Shown: positions 1-8,842, numbered from the stretch's first letter. The stretch: DNA of 33,197 bases from Chloroflexota bacterium (GCA_016865865.1 VGOC01000029.1:1-33197), one strand, 5' to 3'. The notes: generated from the letters alone by a model not told the origin. A program made the numbers and translations.

Positions 1-5
1 TAGAT

Positions 6-77
6 CACAAAAAAGTTCAGAAGCCCGTCCCCGGGCGACCCGAGGACGGGTCTTCGATCCTGTTTTCGTGAAGTACT
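6..77. repeat. Hairpin repeat, copy A
   Basis: This intergenic element matches a second copy at 6546-6618. Its core folds as GCCCGTC (23-29), CGGG (32-35), loop CGA, CCCG (39-42), GACGGGT (45-51), with a 2-nt internal mismatch. The 3' arm ends in TTTCGTGAAGTACT in both copies. The outer arms pair less well here than in copy B. It lies just upstream of the first gene. The family is not one I can name; mobility is inferred only from duplication and palindromic form. Confidence 0.75.
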
Positions 78-91
78 AACAGTAGACGATC

Positions 92-1666
92 ATGAATAGA
101 ATCTATCGCATGATGATCCCCTCTGAGCAAAACCAGGCTTTGGGTAGAAGCCTGGTTTTTTGGGTTCTATGGATAGGAATGTTTACGCTGGCATATTCCC
201 AGGCGCCGCTGTATACCTCCAATCAAAACCAATATTTTCTGCACGGGCTGGCAAAGGCGGGATTTGGCTTCCTCGATGAAGATTGGTTAGCCAACACCCT
301 CGACCCCACCCCGGTATTCACCTGGCTTGTGTTTCTGAGTTATCGCCTGTTCGCCTGGCCACCGATCTTTTATATCTACTTCGGCATCCTGGCTGGCGTC
401 TATCTGTTCAGCCTGTCGGGGATTGCAGATCAGCTTTGGGGGATCTATCGCAGCCGCACGACTCGCTGGGTTTTTCTTACCCTGCTCACCGGCCTGAACG
501 CTGCCGCGCTACGGTTCGTATTCGTTCGGGCATTAGGCGCAAATTGGGCTTATCTGTTCGATGGCGGGGTGGCGGGCCAGCGTCTGCTCGGAGAGGTTTT
601 GCAGCCAAGCACTTTCGGGGTTCTGCTGTTGCTCTCCATCTATCTATTCCTGCAAGGCAGGGCGTACTGGAGCGTAATCCCCCTGGTGCTCGCCGCAACA
701 GTCCACCCCACCTATTTGTTGAGCGCCGCAGTCCTGACAGCCGTTTATCTGGGCGTCATGCTGTGGGAACAGCGAAAACTCCGTCAGCCAGCCCTGATCG
801 GGCTGCTTGCTTTGATGGGTGTGATTCCCATCCTAATGCATACCCTCCTGGTGTTCCAACCCACCGCAGGGTATATCATCAACCGCGCTCGCGAGTTACT
901 GGTGGAGTTTCGCATTCCGCACCATGCTCTGCCAGCCCTGTGGTGGGATTACACTGTCCTCATAAAAATAGCTTTGATCGCAGCGGCGATCTATTTTGCT
1001 CGCGGCAGGCGAGTGGGCGCCTTGTTATGGTTCCCGTTCATCGTTGCCGTAGTGTTGACAATCATACAGATATTCACACAGAGCGACACACTGGCTCTGA
1101 TCTTCCCCTGGCGTCTATCCGCGGTGTTGACACCTCTGTCTTCGAGCGTGCTCATTGGCAAAATGGTAGTGTGGATAGATAACCGCTTTGGCGAAGCCCT
1201 CCATCGCAACGAAAGGAGAGTTCTGACGATCTGCATAATCCTTTCGATTCTGCTGGCGCTGGCTGGGGCAGGGATATTTTCTGTAAACCAGGAAGAAAAG
1301 GCCAACAGCCTCGACCGTCCCATGATGGCCTTCGCAGAAGAAAACGGAGCTTCAGGGCAGAATTATCTCATTCCGCTCCACATGCAGGATTTCCGTTTAG
1401 AGACGGGGCTGCCCGTGTTCGTGGAATTCAAGTCTATTCCCTATCGGGATGTGGATGTTCTGGAATGGTATCGCCGGGTCAGCATGGCGGGCAGGCTGTA
1501 TCAGGCCCCCTACCAGGGCGCAGGCTGCCAGGCGCTCGCCGAACTTTCCGCCGAGGGCGTCACTCACGTCGTGCTGCCGTATGACCACACGGTCAAAAAC
1601 TGTCCCAACCTGGAACGCATCTATCTAAAATTCGAAGCCTACGAGATTCATCGGCTGTTGCCATAG
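92..1666 (+). CDS. Polytopic membrane protein of unknown function
   Basis: This 524-residue protein has about ten hydrophobic segments over roughly residues 20-400, then a soluble C-terminal part of about 115 residues. The membrane part resembles the large integral membrane proteins of glycan assembly (GT-C-like), but I cannot see a clear catalytic Asp/Glu motif. The tail contains TGLPVFVEFKSIPYRD, EWYRRV and GVTHVVLPYD, a pattern I associate with DUF6798-type proteins, though I could not check this. ATG 92 has no strong ribosome site, and Met codons a few residues later are alternatives. It stands alone between a hairpin repeat and a convergent minus-strand operon. Function is not assigned. 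Confidence 0.8.
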   Translation: MNRIYRMMIPSEQNQALGRSLVFWVLWIGMFTLAYSQAPLYTSNQNQYFLHGLAKAGFGFLDEDWLANTLDPTPVFTWLVFLSYRLFAWPPIFYIYFGILAGVYLFSLSGIADQLWGIYRSRTTRWVFLTLLTGLNAAALRFVFVRALGANWAYLFDGGVAGQRLLGEVLQPSTFGVLLLLSIYLFLQGRAYWSVIPLVLAATVHPTYLLSAAVLTAVYLGVMLWEQRKLRQPALIGLLALMGVIPILMHTLLVFQPTAGYIINRARELLVEFRIPHHALPALWWDYTVLIKIALIAAAIYFARGRRVGALLWFPFIVAVVLTIIQIFTQSDTLALIFPWRLSAVLTPLSSSVLIGKMVVWIDNRFGEALHRNERRVLTICIILSILLALAGAGIFSVNQEEKANSLDRPMMAFAEENGASGQNYLIPLHMQDFRLETGLPVFVEFKSIPYRDVDVLEWYRRVSMAGRLYQAPYQGAGCQALAELSAEGVTHVVLPYDHTVKNCPNLERIYLKFEAYEIHRLLP

Positions 1667-1708
1667 CACGGCCTCCAGCCGAACCCGAAAAGATTCATCG
1701 AGAAGTAA

Positions 1709-1767
1709 CGAAGCACGCGAAGGATTTCTTCGAGTCCGCGAAGACCTTCACACTCTGCGCTGCTTCG
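1709..1767. repeat. Imperfect palindromic intergenic repeat
   Basis: The spacer between convergent genes holds CGAAGCA (1709-1715) facing TGCTTCG (1761-1767), with further GCGAAG/CTTCGC units between. It resembles the CGAAG-rich dispersed repeats common in Chloroflexota spacers, such as the one at 8766-8837. It may also serve as a terminator for the converging transcripts, but there is no clean T-run. Confidence 0.45.
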
Positions 1768-1809
1768 CGGTTTCAAAAGGATTGCGCGGATCGTGCAAAA
1801 GCGGTGAAA

Positions 1810-2175
1810 CTATAAGCAGCGCTTGATTTCAGCAACAAGATCCCTGACCTGGAAAGGTTTCGAAACATATCCCTGACAGCCAGCCTCGAAAGCCTTGGAG
1901 CGTTCGTCGTGGAGGAGGTGGGCGGTGACTACGACGATGGGGATGTCTCTCGTTTTAGCGCCTTTCTTCAGTTTCTCGATCATCCGCCAGCCATCCATGA
2001 CGGGCATATCCAGATCCAGGACGATCAAATCGGGCTTTTTGCTTCTCGTCAGCGCCAGGCCCTTCTCGCCATTATCGGCAGTGAGCACATCGAAACCCTC
2101 GCGCTCCAGGAGCAAACGGATCAGAGTCGTATTATCACGATCATCCTCGACGATCAAGATGCGTTTGTCAGCCAT
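1810..2175 (-). CDS. Single-domain response regulator (CheY/DivK-like)
   Basis: This is a 121-residue receiver domain with no output domain. It starts MADKRILIVEDD, with the acidic pocket at D11/D12, phospho-acceptor D54 in LIVLDLDMP, the conserved Thr in VVVTAH, and Lys in SKPF. An upstream in-frame ATG at 2241 would overlap the preceding gene and add an unrelated tail, whereas ATG 2175 has GAAGGG upstream, so 2175 is chosen. It lies 41 nt after the oxidoreductase gene and is probably co-transcribed. No histidine kinase is in the window. Such proteins act by phosphorylation-dependent protein contacts or as phosphorelay shuttles. Confidence 0.93.
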   Translation of the reverse strand: MADKRILIVEDDRDNTTLIRLLLEREGFDVLTADNGEKGLALTRSKKPDLIVLDLDMPVMDGWRMIEKLKKGAKTRDIPIVVVTAHLLHDERSKAFEAGCQGYVSKPFQVRDLVAEIKRCL

Positions 2176-2216
2176 ATTCGCAATCCCTTCGATTTCCGAT
2201 TGGAATCCTTTGGGAA

Positions 2217-2855
2217 TCAAGCAAAACGCTGCTCCTTCCATACATCTGCCCGGTTATGATAGCCGGCCTTTTCCCAAAAGCCCAATCGGTCCTGTTCGGT
2301 GAACTCTAATCCTCGTAGCCATTTCGCCCCTTTCCAGAAATATGGGGTTTCGAGGTCATCTCTTTCCGGGATATGCCCAATCACACCTCGCAGAGGGTAA
2401 CCGTGATCGGGGGATAGGGGTTCGCCATCGAAGTGGGTCGCCAACAAGAAATTATCTTGTAGCACTATCTCTACAGGCAGGTTGGCGGTAAAGCCATATT
2501 CGGCATGTTGAATCACGAAGTGGGCCGAAGGAAGCAGTTTGATAAACCCCTCGTCAACCAGCATGCGCACAGAGACCCCTTCCCATAGCGTGTCGAATTT
2601 GCTCCAACGCGTGACGCAATGGATATCCATTTTCAAGCGAGTCTTTAGCAGCAAGTTGAAAGAAGCCCAATCCCAGGAAATCTTCTCTTCGACCTGCCCC
2701 CAAATGCGGAAATCCCAGGTAGCCGCGTCGAATGGGGGCACTGGCCCATAATGAAGCACCGGGAATTTATAGGTCAGCGACTGTCCAGGCGGGAGCCGTC
2801 CCTCTCGCCGCACCCGCTCTTCGCCTTCTTGACGGGATTCGATCGAATCGAACAT
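2217..2855 (-). CDS. Sulfite oxidase-like molybdopterin oxidoreductase
   Basis: This 212-residue protein of the sulfite oxidase/YedY catalytic-domain superfamily binds a molybdopterin cofactor. C80 in the segment HCVTRWSKFD is the expected Mo-ligating cysteine. The protein lacks a Tat signal and the dimerisation domain of true sulfite oxidases, so it belongs to the short, apparently cytoplasmic group whose substrate is not established. ATG 2855 is chosen over ATG 2870 because TTGGAGGCGAGT sits just before it. An extended -10 promoter lies at 2879-2887, so this gene and the response regulator may be transcribed partly independently of the upstream genes. Confidence 0.88.
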   Translation of the reverse strand: MFDSIESRQEGEERVRREGRLPPGQSLTYKFPVLHYGPVPPFDAATWDFRIWGQVEEKISWDWASFNLLLKTRLKMDIHCVTRWSKFDTLWEGVSVRMLVDEGFIKLLPSAHFVIQHAEYGFTANLPVEIVLQDNFLLATHFDGEPLSPDHGYPLRGVIGHIPERDDLETPYFWKGAKWLRGLEFTEQDRLGFWEKAGYHNRADVWKEQRFA

Positions 2856-2878
2856 ACTCGCCTCCAACATTCAAGCGC

Positions 2879-2887
2879 ATTATATCA
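2879..2887 (-). promoter_or_regulatory. Extended -10 promoter for oxidoreductase/regulator
   Basis: On the minus strand the bases read TGATATAAT, a TGn extended -10 with a consensus TATAAT, about 25 nt before the oxidoreductase start at 2855 and overlapping the 3' end of the PGI/PMI gene. No recognisable -35 lies 17 nt upstream, as is usual for extended -10 promoters. Confidence 0.5.
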
Positions 2888-3946
2888 AGATTGATCCTTC
2901 ATACGCGCTTTCAACCCCTCGATCGCTTCGACAGGCGTGGGATCCACGCCATAGGCCATCGCCAGATAGTAAGCGCAGTAATCCCCAAAATGCAGCGCCG
3001 TCCATAGCTGGGCCAGGGGGGTCTCCCCTTTCGCGTCGAAGAAGTCTGTCCCCAAACCCTCCAACATGAAAATCTCTTTGGTCAGGCTCACACGCAGTTT
3101 GTTACGGGGGTGATAAGACTCAGCGCGCAAGAACAGCACGGACGTTTTCGAGAGGACCTCTTCGGGATGGACCACTCCGGCAGAGGTATTGTGATTGGCT
3201 TCTGGTAAGAACTCGAATTGCCCCCAGGCTTTGGCCAACTCGCTGATCTGTCCCTTCCAGCGGCGGGCGACGGGGGCAAGGATTTCTGCGCCCATCACAG
3301 CAACCCAGCGTCCTACGAGTTGCCCGGCCAGACGTTTGGCCGGATTCTCCGTGGTGGAGATTTCCGCTTCGAGATACGCCTGCTGAGATTTCATGGCTGC
3401 TATGGCGTCTTCGAGGTCTGCTTCGGGATCGGGGATCAAGCCCAGGCGGCTGAAAGCAGCCAGCAGCAGCCCGAACGAGAATCCCACCGCAGCGCGCGGC
3501 TGACCTCTGTGTTCGAACAACCATAAGTGAGCGCCTGCTCTTCCAGCGGCAGCGGCCAGCTTTCCCCCCCTCGAGATGGCCAAAATACGACACCCTCTCT
3601 CTACCGCCTGCTCGAAGGCCGAAAGTGTCTCTTCGGTGTTGCCAGAGTGAGAAGAGGCGACCACCAGGGTTTCTACGCCTTTCGCCCAGGCAGGTAAATC
3701 GTAGTCGCGATGCACCACTATCGGTATCGGACAAAGCGGGGCGATATAGGCAGCCAATAAGTCTGCGCCGATGGCCGAGCCGCCCATGCCGGCAATCAGC
3801 ACCCGCGAGATGCCTTTCCACGCCGGCAAAGGCAGGCATTTGCCCAATTCCCAGGCCCGATCCAGTTGATCGGGCAGGCCATTGATTTCAGCGAGCATAC
3901 TTTGTGGATCTAATTTCCGAAAAGCGCTTATGTCATCCAGGTTCAT
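2885..3946 (-). CDS. Bifunctional phosphoglucose/phosphomannose isomerase
   Basis: This 353-residue enzyme interconverts glucose-6-P or mannose-6-P with fructose-6-P, feeding glycolysis and mannose-containing glycans. GMGGSAIG (53-60) and SHSGNTEET (99-107) are the SIS-domain phosphosugar-binding motifs. The later EANHNTSAG segment carries the catalytic Glu/His region typical of the archaeal-type PGI/PMI family, and the length is normal for it. ATG 3946 is chosen because GAGGAG lies 8 nt upstream. The start overlaps the end of rsmI by 14 nt, so the two are translationally linked. No conventional pgi is seen here, so this may be the organism's main isomerase (inference). Confidence 0.93.
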   Translation of the reverse strand: MNLDDISAFRKLDPQSMLAEINGLPDQLDRAWELGKCLPLPAWKGISRVLIAGMGGSAIGADLLAAYIAPLCPIPIVVHRDYDLPAWAKGVETLVVASSHSGNTEETLSAFEQAVERGCRILAISRGGKLAAAAGRAGAHLWLFEHRGQPRAAVGFSFGLLLAAFSRLGLIPDPEADLEDAIAAMKSQQAYLEAEISTTENPAKRLAGQLVGRWVAVMGAEILAPVARRWKGQISELAKAWGQFEFLPEANHNTSAGVVHPEEVLSKTSVLFLRAESYHPRNKLRVSLTKEIFMLEGLGTDFFDAKGETPLAQLWTALHFGDYCAYYLAMAYGVDPTPVEAIEGLKARMKDQS

Positions 3947-4802
3947 GGTAGAACTCCTCATCAGGGGTAATTCGATTCCGTAACTCGGTCACAAGAGCGT
4001 AAATATCGTTGCGCGCCCAGCCGGATGCTGTCGTCAGGCGGCGTGCGACCTGAGAGGGCTTTTCACACGCTTCCAGGGCGAGAGCAACTTCCTCACGCAA
4101 GCGCGCCGAAGTCCACTTTTCGCTCTCGGGCTGCGCCCCGGCGACGATCAGGGTGATCTCCCCGCGCGGGGGTTGAGCGGTGAAGTGGGCGATCGCCCCG
4201 CTGATTCTCCCTCGGTAGAATTCTTCATGCAGCTTGGTCATCTCCCGGGCAACTGCGATCTCCCGATCACCTAGAATAGAAACCAGATCAGCCAGGGCGT
4301 CTGACAGGCGGTGAGGCGTCTCCAGGAAGATCAACGTGTACGGAAGCGAGGCCGCTTCCTCGATGGCGCGCTGTCGCTGCGTCGCCTTGCGCGGTAGATA
4401 GCCCAGATAGAGAAATGAATCGCATGGCAATCCAGAAGCAGTCAGAGCCGCCAGGGGGGCGTTGGGGCCGGGGATGGGGCTGACCTTGTATCCGGCCCCT
4501 AGCGCGGCGCGCACCAACTCGTAGCCAGGGTCATTGACGCCGGGCGTCCCCGCGTCAGAGACCAGAGCCACGTCCCCTGCCCCTAAAGCAGCAATGATCT
4601 TCTCTAGCTGATTCTCTCTGGAGTGCTCATGATAGCTGAGAATCGCTTGCGATGGTTCGATCTCATAATGAGATAACAGCTTACGCGTCTGGCGAGTATC
4701 CTCGGCCGCGATCAAGGGCGACTCGCTCAACACCCGCAAAGCCCTTTGCGTGATGTCTTCTAAATTCCCAATTGGTGTAGCTACAAGATATAGTGTGCCC
4801 AT
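3933..4802 (-). CDS. rsmI: 16S rRNA (cytidine-1402 2'-O)-methyltransferase RsmI
   Basis: This 289-residue protein uses S-adenosylmethionine to 2'-O-methylate C1402 in the ribosomal P-site of 16S rRNA. It is a tetrapyrrole-methylase-fold protein: the N-terminal LYLVATPIGNLED, SDAGTPG (82-88) and PGPNA (111-115) are diagnostic. The C-terminal segment from about 235 looks like the small helical domain of the family. It starts 24 nt downstream of hutU on the same strand and overlaps the next gene. The ribosome site is weak. Identification is secure. Confidence 0.97.
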   Translation of the reverse strand: MGTLYLVATPIGNLEDITQRALRVLSESPLIAAEDTRQTRKLLSHYEIEPSQAILSYHEHSRENQLEKIIAALGAGDVALVSDAGTPGVNDPGYELVRAALGAGYKVSPIPGPNAPLAALTASGLPCDSFLYLGYLPRKATQRQRAIEEAASLPYTLIFLETPHRLSDALADLVSILGDREIAVAREMTKLHEEFYRGRISGAIAHFTAQPPRGEITLIVAGAQPESEKWTSARLREEVALALEACEKPSQVARRLTTASGWARNDIYALVTELRNRITPDEEFYHEPG

Positions 4803-4825
4803 ATATTTGTTCGCAGAAGAACAAT

Positions 4826-6481
4826 CTACAAGCCTGACATCGGCATCTTGATCCCATGCCTCTTCGCGGCATCAATCGCCTGTTCATACCCCGCATCCGC
4901 ATGGCGGACGATGCCCAGGCCGGGATCGGTGGTCAGGACGCGCTCCAGCCGCCGCGCCGCCTCGGGCGTCCCGTCCGCCACGATGACCTGGCCGGCGTGC
5001 TGGCTGTAGCCGATGCCCACGCCGCCGCCGTGATGGAACGAGACCCAGGTCGCGCCGCCGACGGCGTTGATCAGGGCGTTGAGGATCGGCCAGTCGGAGA
5101 CCGCGTCGCTGCCATCTTTCATGCCCTCGGTCTCGCGGTTCGGGCTGGCCACCGAGCCGGAATCGAGGTGGTCGCGCCCGATGACGATGGGCGCCTTGAC
5201 GATGCCCTCCGCGACCAGGTCGTTGAACATCAGCCCGGCCGCGGCCCGCTCGTCGTAGCCCAGCCAGCAGATGCGCGCCGGCAGCCCCTGGAAGGGGACC
5301 TTCTCGCGCGCCATTTTCAGCCAGCGGCGCAGGTGGTCGTCGTCGGGGAAGAGTTCCATCACCGCCTCGTCGGTGCGATAGATGTCTTCGGGGTCGCCGG
5401 AGAGCGCCACCCAGCGGAACGGCCCCTTGCCCTCGCAGAACAGCGGGCGGATGTAGGCCGGGACGAAGCCGGGGAACTCGAAGGCGTCGGTCACGCCGTA
5501 GTCGTAGGCGCGCTGGCGCAGGTTGTTGCCGTAATCGAATACCTCCGCGCCCTTTCGCTTGAACTCCAGCATGGCCTGAACGTGCTTGGCCATCGAGGCC
5601 ATGGATCGCTTCTCATATTCCTTCGGATTGGACTTGCGCAACTCATCGGCTGCTGCCACGCCCAGGTCAGCCGGCACGTACATCAACACGTCGTGGGCGG
5701 GGGTCTGGTCGGTGACCACGTCGGGGACGATGCCGCGCGCCGCCAGTTCGTAATACACCTCCGCGGCGTTGCCGATCAGCCCGATGGACTTGGGGATTTG
5801 CCGCTCTTTAGCCTCCTCGACCTGGGTCATGGCCTCTTCGAGCGTGTCCACCACCGTGTCCACGTAGCCGATGTCGAGGCGGCGCTTGGCGCGGGCGGGA
5901 TCCACCTCCACGATCAGGCCGACGCCCTCGTTCATGGTGATGGCCAGCGGCTGCGCGCCGCCCATTCCGCCCAGGCCGGCGGTGAGGCAGAACCTGCCCT
6001 TGAGCGAACCCCAGCCGCGCAGTTTGGCGAGCGCGCCGAAGGTCTCGTAGGTTCCCTGCAAAATTCCCTGCGTGCCGATGTAGATCCACGAACCGGCGGT
6101 CATCTGCCCGTACATCATCAGCCCCTCGGCGCAGAGTTTGTCGAAGTGCGCCTGCGTTGCCCAGTGCGGAACCAGGTTCGAGTTGGCGATCAGCACGCGC
6201 GGCGCATCGCTGTAGGTTTCGAACACCGCCACCGGCTTGCCAGATTGCACAAGCAAGGTCTCGTCATCTTCCAGCTCGACTAGGGAGGCCAGAATGGCAT
6301 CGAAGGCCTGCCAGCTTCGGGCCGCCTGACCCCGGCCTCCATACACGACCAAATCTTCAGGGCGTTCGGCCACCTCGGGGTCCAGGTTGTTCTGGATCAT
6401 GCGATACGGCGCTTCAGTCAGCCAGGATTTGCAGGTTCGTCGAGTTCCACGCGGGGCGCGCACACTACGAGATTCGGACAT
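4826..6481 (-). CDS. hutU: Urocanate hydratase
   Basis: This 551-residue enzyme converts urocanate to imidazolonepropionate, the second step of histidine degradation, using NAD+ as an electrophile. [11 protein letters not shown] (about 47-57), the glycine-rich [10 protein letters not shown] (about 169-178) and the active-site C405 in [13 protein letters not shown] are all present, and the length is normal. ATG 6481 has AGGAGG 6 nt upstream. The first 25 residues are an Arg-rich extension of unclear value. No hutH, hutI or hutG is in the window. The gene looks richer in G and C than its neighbours, which creates a long open antisense frame, and this could reflect transfer (inference). Confidence 0.97.
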   Translation of the reverse strand: MSESRSVRAPRGTRRTCKSWLTEAPYRMIQNNLDPEVAERPEDLVVYGGRGQAARSWQAFDAILASLVELEDDETLLVQSGKPVAVFETYSDAPRVLIANSNLVPHWATQAHFDKLCAEGLMMYGQMTAGSWIYIGTQGILQGTYETFGALAKLRGWGSLKGRFCLTAGLGGMGGAQPLAITMNEGVGLIVEVDPARAKRRLDIGYVDTVVDTLEEAMTQVEEAKERQIPKSIGLIGNAAEVYYELAARGIVPDVVTDQTPAHDVLMYVPADLGVAAADELRKSNPKEYEKRSMASMAKHVQAMLEFKRKGAEVFDYGNNLRQRAYDYGVTDAFEFPGFVPAYIRPLFCEGKGPFRWVALSGDPEDIYRTDEAVMELFPDDDHLRRWLKMAREKVPFQGLPARICWLGYDERAAAGLMFNDLVAEGIVKAPIVIGRDHLDSGSVASPNRETEGMKDGSDAVSDWPILNALINAVGGATWVSFHHGGGVGIGYSQHAGQVIVADGTPEAARRLERVLTTDPGLGIVRHADAGYEQAIDAAKRHGIKMPMSGL

Positions 6482-6545
6482 ATCGGCCTCCTATTTGCTT
6501 CATGGATTTCTGAACAGAAATCCCCTCCAGACCAATTATCAATAG

Positions 6546-6618
6546 TTCACGAAAACGATCAGGAGCCCGTCCCCGGGCGACCCGCAGACGGGTCTTGGAT
6601 CATCTTTCGTGAAGTACT
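6546..6618. repeat. Hairpin repeat, copy B
   Basis: This is the better-preserved copy of the element at 6-77. It forms a nested palindrome: TTCACGAAA (6546-6554) with TTTCGTGAA (6605-6613), then GATC with GATC, then GCCCGTC with GACGGGT, then CGGG-CGA-CCCG. The end GTACT is shared with copy A. It lies upstream of hutU and downstream of the Rrf2 gene. Confidence 0.8.
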
Positions 6619-6694
6619 GATTATACGCCAAGAGGGGATGAAAAAGTCGGCTTTTCGATTTTGTTGAGAGATGCGGCTGTTCGAAAAGGAGATT

Positions 6695-6720
6695 CGGGAC
6701 GAAGCCCTGGGTTGGTCCCG
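6695..6720 (-). terminator. Possible terminator after the Rrf2 gene
   Basis: CGGGAC (6695-6700) pairs with GTCCCG (6715-6720) just beyond the Rrf2 stop at 6722. On the minus strand it is followed by AATCTCCTTTT, a weak T-rich tract. The stem is only 6 bp, so this is tentative. Confidence 0.35.
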
Positions 6721-6721
6721 G

Positions 6722-7141
6722 TTATCCCGCGGGGGATTCTTGCCCATTCGAGAAATCTGAAAAATTCGTCGAACTCAAGCGCTCGATCAGATCCCTTTGA
6801 ACATCACACCAAACGGGTTTCATGGGGCAATTGTCATCGAATGTGCACATACCATCATCGCCAACACACTCATTCAAATAAATCGGCCCATCGATGGCTT
6901 CGACTACATCCAGGAGGCTGATTTCCCCGGGGTCACGCGCCAGAGAGACTCCGCCGCGGGCGCCCCGTGAAGTGTGCAGTAACCCGGCTACGGACAATTG
7001 GGAAACGATCTTCGCCAGGAAGGAGGGCGGTATGTGCTGTTCAGTTGCGATCCTGCTGGTTGCCGCCCGATTGCCCTGGCCCAAGGTAGCCAGATAATAG
7101 ACCGCCCGGACTGCATAATCAGCCTGACGTGTGATTTGCAT
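6722..7141 (-). CDS. Rrf2-family Fe-S transcriptional regulator
   Basis: This 139-residue DNA-binding regulator has an N-terminal winged helix beginning MQITRQADYAVRAVYYLA. Cysteines C92, C99 and C105 (C-x6-C-x5-C, with a fourth at C112) sit where IscR, NsrR and RirA bind an iron-sulfur cluster, so it probably senses Fe-S status, iron, NO or redox state. Which signal cannot be told from sequence. The GATAA-gat-TTATC dyad at 7170-7182, between its promoter and its start, suggests self-repression. It is divergent from ugd. No isc or suf genes are adjacent, so it is unlikely to be a simple local Fe-S assembly regulator. Confidence 0.92.
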   Translation of the reverse strand: MQITRQADYAVRAVYYLATLGQGNRAATSRIATEQHIPPSFLAKIVSQLSVAGLLHTSRGARGGVSLARDPGEISLLDVVEAIDGPIYLNECVGDDGMCTFDDNCPMKPVWCDVQRDLIERLSSTNFSDFSNGQESPAG

Positions 7142-7169
7142 GACAAGTTTTTCCTTTTACGGCCTTACG

Positions 7170-7182
7170 GATAAGATTTATC
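7170..7182. promoter_or_regulatory. Operator-like dyad upstream of the Rrf2 gene
   Basis: GATAA-GAT-TTATC is a perfect 5-bp inverted repeat with a 3-nt spacer, about 7 nt downstream of the predicted -10 and about 30 nt before the start codon. The position suits repression by the gene's own product. The assignment is inferred from position and symmetry only. Confidence 0.45.
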
Positions 7183-7188
7183 GGTATT

Positions 7189-7217
7189 ATTTTAGAGTGT
7201 TTTTGTCCGATCTACAA
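7189..7217 (-). promoter_or_regulatory. Promoter for the Rrf2 gene
   Basis: On the minus strand, TTGTAG (7217-7212) and TAAAAT (7194-7189) are separated by exactly 17 nt. Transcription would begin near 7182, inside the dyad at 7170-7182. Confidence 0.5.
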
Positions 7218-7436
7218 GTGACAGAGGTCATCGCTCGTAAATGACCTTCTGCGCTCCGACGCAGTCGTACTCAGGTGAGGCGCACTTGCGCTCAACCTTT
7301 CGTGCATAATAGTACAGGTTATGGTAAGATTTTCGGGCTATGAAAGCCACTACAACAACTTGTCAGACAACCATGCAATATCGAGGTGGGAAACGGCAGT
7401 AAGAATCCAATTCCCGTGAATACTCGGAGGTAAATC

Positions 7437-8762
7437 ATGAAACAAATCTGTGTTGTGGGCGTCGGTTATGTCGGCCTGATTACCGCGGCAGGATTCGCCG
7501 ACCTGGGCAACCGGGTAATTGCCCTGGATATCAGCAAAGAAAAAATCGAAGGTCTGAAACGCGGCAAGATGCCCATCTATGAGCCTGGCCTGGAAGAATT
7601 GGTCGAGCGTAACGTGAAAGCCAAGCGCCTCACGTTTACCACATCCTATGCGGAAGGCATCGAAGATACCGAATTCGTCTTCATCGCCGTGGGCACCCCT
7701 TCCGGGGTAGACGGCGAGGCTGATCTGCAATACGTCGAGGCCGCGGCTCGTTCTATCGCCGAGGCGATGAGCGAACCGTTGATCATCATCAACAAATCCA
7801 CCGTGCCTGTGGGCACAGGCGACTGGGTGGCCGAGATCGTCAAACGGCACCAGAAAGACTCGATTCCCTTCTCCGTTGTATCTTGCCCGGAGTTCTTGCG
7901 CGAGGGTTCGGCGATCTTCGATTTCATGAACCCCCATCGCACCGTTCTTGGCTCCCTGGATCGCGAGGCTGCCGACAAAGTAGCCCAATTGCACCTGCCT
8001 CTTCGGGCGCCCATCATCATCACCGATCTGCGCACCGCGGAGATGATCAAGTATGCTTCCAACGCCTTCCTGGCAACCAAGATTTCATTCATCAATGAGA
8101 TCGCCAACATCTGCGAAGCCCTGGGCGCCGACGTCACCGAAGTGGCTACTGGGATGGGCTACGATGATCGTATCGGCTCCAACTTCTTGAACGCCGGCCT
8201 GGGGTATGGCGGCTCCTGCTTCCCCAAGGATGTGCTCGCCCTCACACACATGGCCGAGGAGAAAGGCAAACACCCTCAGCTCCTTCACGCAGTTATGGAG
8301 ATCAACAACGACCGCCGCCCTATGGCAATCAAGCGGCTTGAAGAACTGCTCAACAATGAATTGAACGGACGAACGATTGGCATGTTAGGCCTGGCTTTCA
8401 AACCCAACACCGACGACATGCGCGATGCGCCCTCGATAGATATCGCCAACAAATTGATTGCCGCTGGGGCCTCCGTACGGGCTTATGATCCTGTCGCCAT
8501 GCAGGTCGCCGCGCCCATTCTCCCTGCGGTGGACATGTACGATGACCCCTACAGCATGGCCGAAGGCTGCGATGCGCTGATCGTCAATACCGAATGGAAC
8601 GAATTCAAGCAGTTGAACCGCCGTAAGCTGCATGAAGTGATGAAGCAGCCAGTGCTCTTCGATGGCCGCAACATCTACGATCCCGAAGAGATGGCTCAAT
8701 TAGGTTTCAAATACCGCGGCGTGGGGCGCGGCTACAACGGCAAGCGCACAGCCGAGAGATAA
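7437..8762 (+). CDS. ugd: UDP-glucose 6-dehydrogenase
   Basis: This 441-residue enzyme oxidises UDP-glucose to UDP-glucuronate with two NAD+, supplying acidic sugars for surface polysaccharides. The N-terminal Rossmann motif is VVGVGYVG (6-13). K205 in AEMIKYASN and the catalytic C261 in [10 protein letters not shown] are present, and the length is standard. ATG 7437 follows CGGAGGTAAATC, a strong ribosome site. About 295 nt separate it from the divergent Rrf2 gene, with CATAAT at 7305-7310 as a possible -10 but no convincing -35. No polysaccharide cluster is adjacent. A closely related nucleotide-sugar dehydrogenase with another substrate is possible. Confidence 0.95.
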   Translation: MKQICVVGVGYVGLITAAGFADLGNRVIALDISKEKIEGLKRGKMPIYEPGLEELVERNVKAKRLTFTTSYAEGIEDTEFVFIAVGTPSGVDGEADLQYVEAAARSIAEAMSEPLIIINKSTVPVGTGDWVAEIVKRHQKDSIPFSVVSCPEFLREGSAIFDFMNPHRTVLGSLDREAADKVAQLHLPLRAPIIITDLRTAEMIKYASNAFLATKISFINEIANICEALGADVTEVATGMGYDDRIGSNFLNAGLGYGGSCFPKDVLALTHMAEEKGKHPQLLHAVMEINNDRRPMAIKRLEELLNNELNGRTIGMLGLAFKPNTDDMRDAPSIDIANKLIAAGASVRAYDPVAMQVAAPILPAVDMYDDPYSMAEGCDALIVNTEWNEFKQLNRRKLHEVMKQPVLFDGRNIYDPEEMAQLGFKYRGVGRGYNGKRTAER

Positions 8763-8765
8763 TAC

Positions 8766-8837
8766 ATCCACGAAGATCACCAAGGACACGAAGAAACACG
8801 AAAGGATTCTTAGTGAACCTTCGTGTCCTTCGTGGAT
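8766..8837. repeat. Palindromic CGAAG repeat between ugd and methyltransferase
   Basis: ATCCACGAAG (8766-8775) faces CTTCGTGGAT (8828-8837), and AGGACACGAAG faces CTTCGTGTCCT inside it, giving a long imperfect hairpin. The element fills nearly the whole spacer and ends 5 nt before the next start codon. It is a typical dispersed repeat and could end ugd transcription or mask the methyltransferase start. Confidence 0.7.
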
Positions 8838-8842
8838 GATAT

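Noticed and set aside
283-1182. 299-codon frame on the plus strand overlapping the first membrane protein
   Set aside because: The product is rich in Arg, Ser and Pro with no membrane or domain pattern, while the other frame gives a coherent polytopic protein.
1681-1800. Possible small RNA or CRISPR-like spacing in the CGAAG-rich spacer
   Set aside because: The units are irregular in length and inverted rather than directly repeated, so it fits a dispersed palindromic repeat. No CRISPR array was seen anywhere in the window.
4856-6283. Long open frame of 475 codons on the plus strand opposite hutU
   Set aside because: It is antisense to a clear urocanate hydratase and its protein is rich in Val, Gly, Ala and His with no domain pattern. 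High GC at third positions explains the lack of stops.
6840-7060. Plus-strand frames over the Rrf2 gene
   Set aside because: They are shadows of the minus-strand gene, which has a clear winged-helix start and a cysteine cluster.
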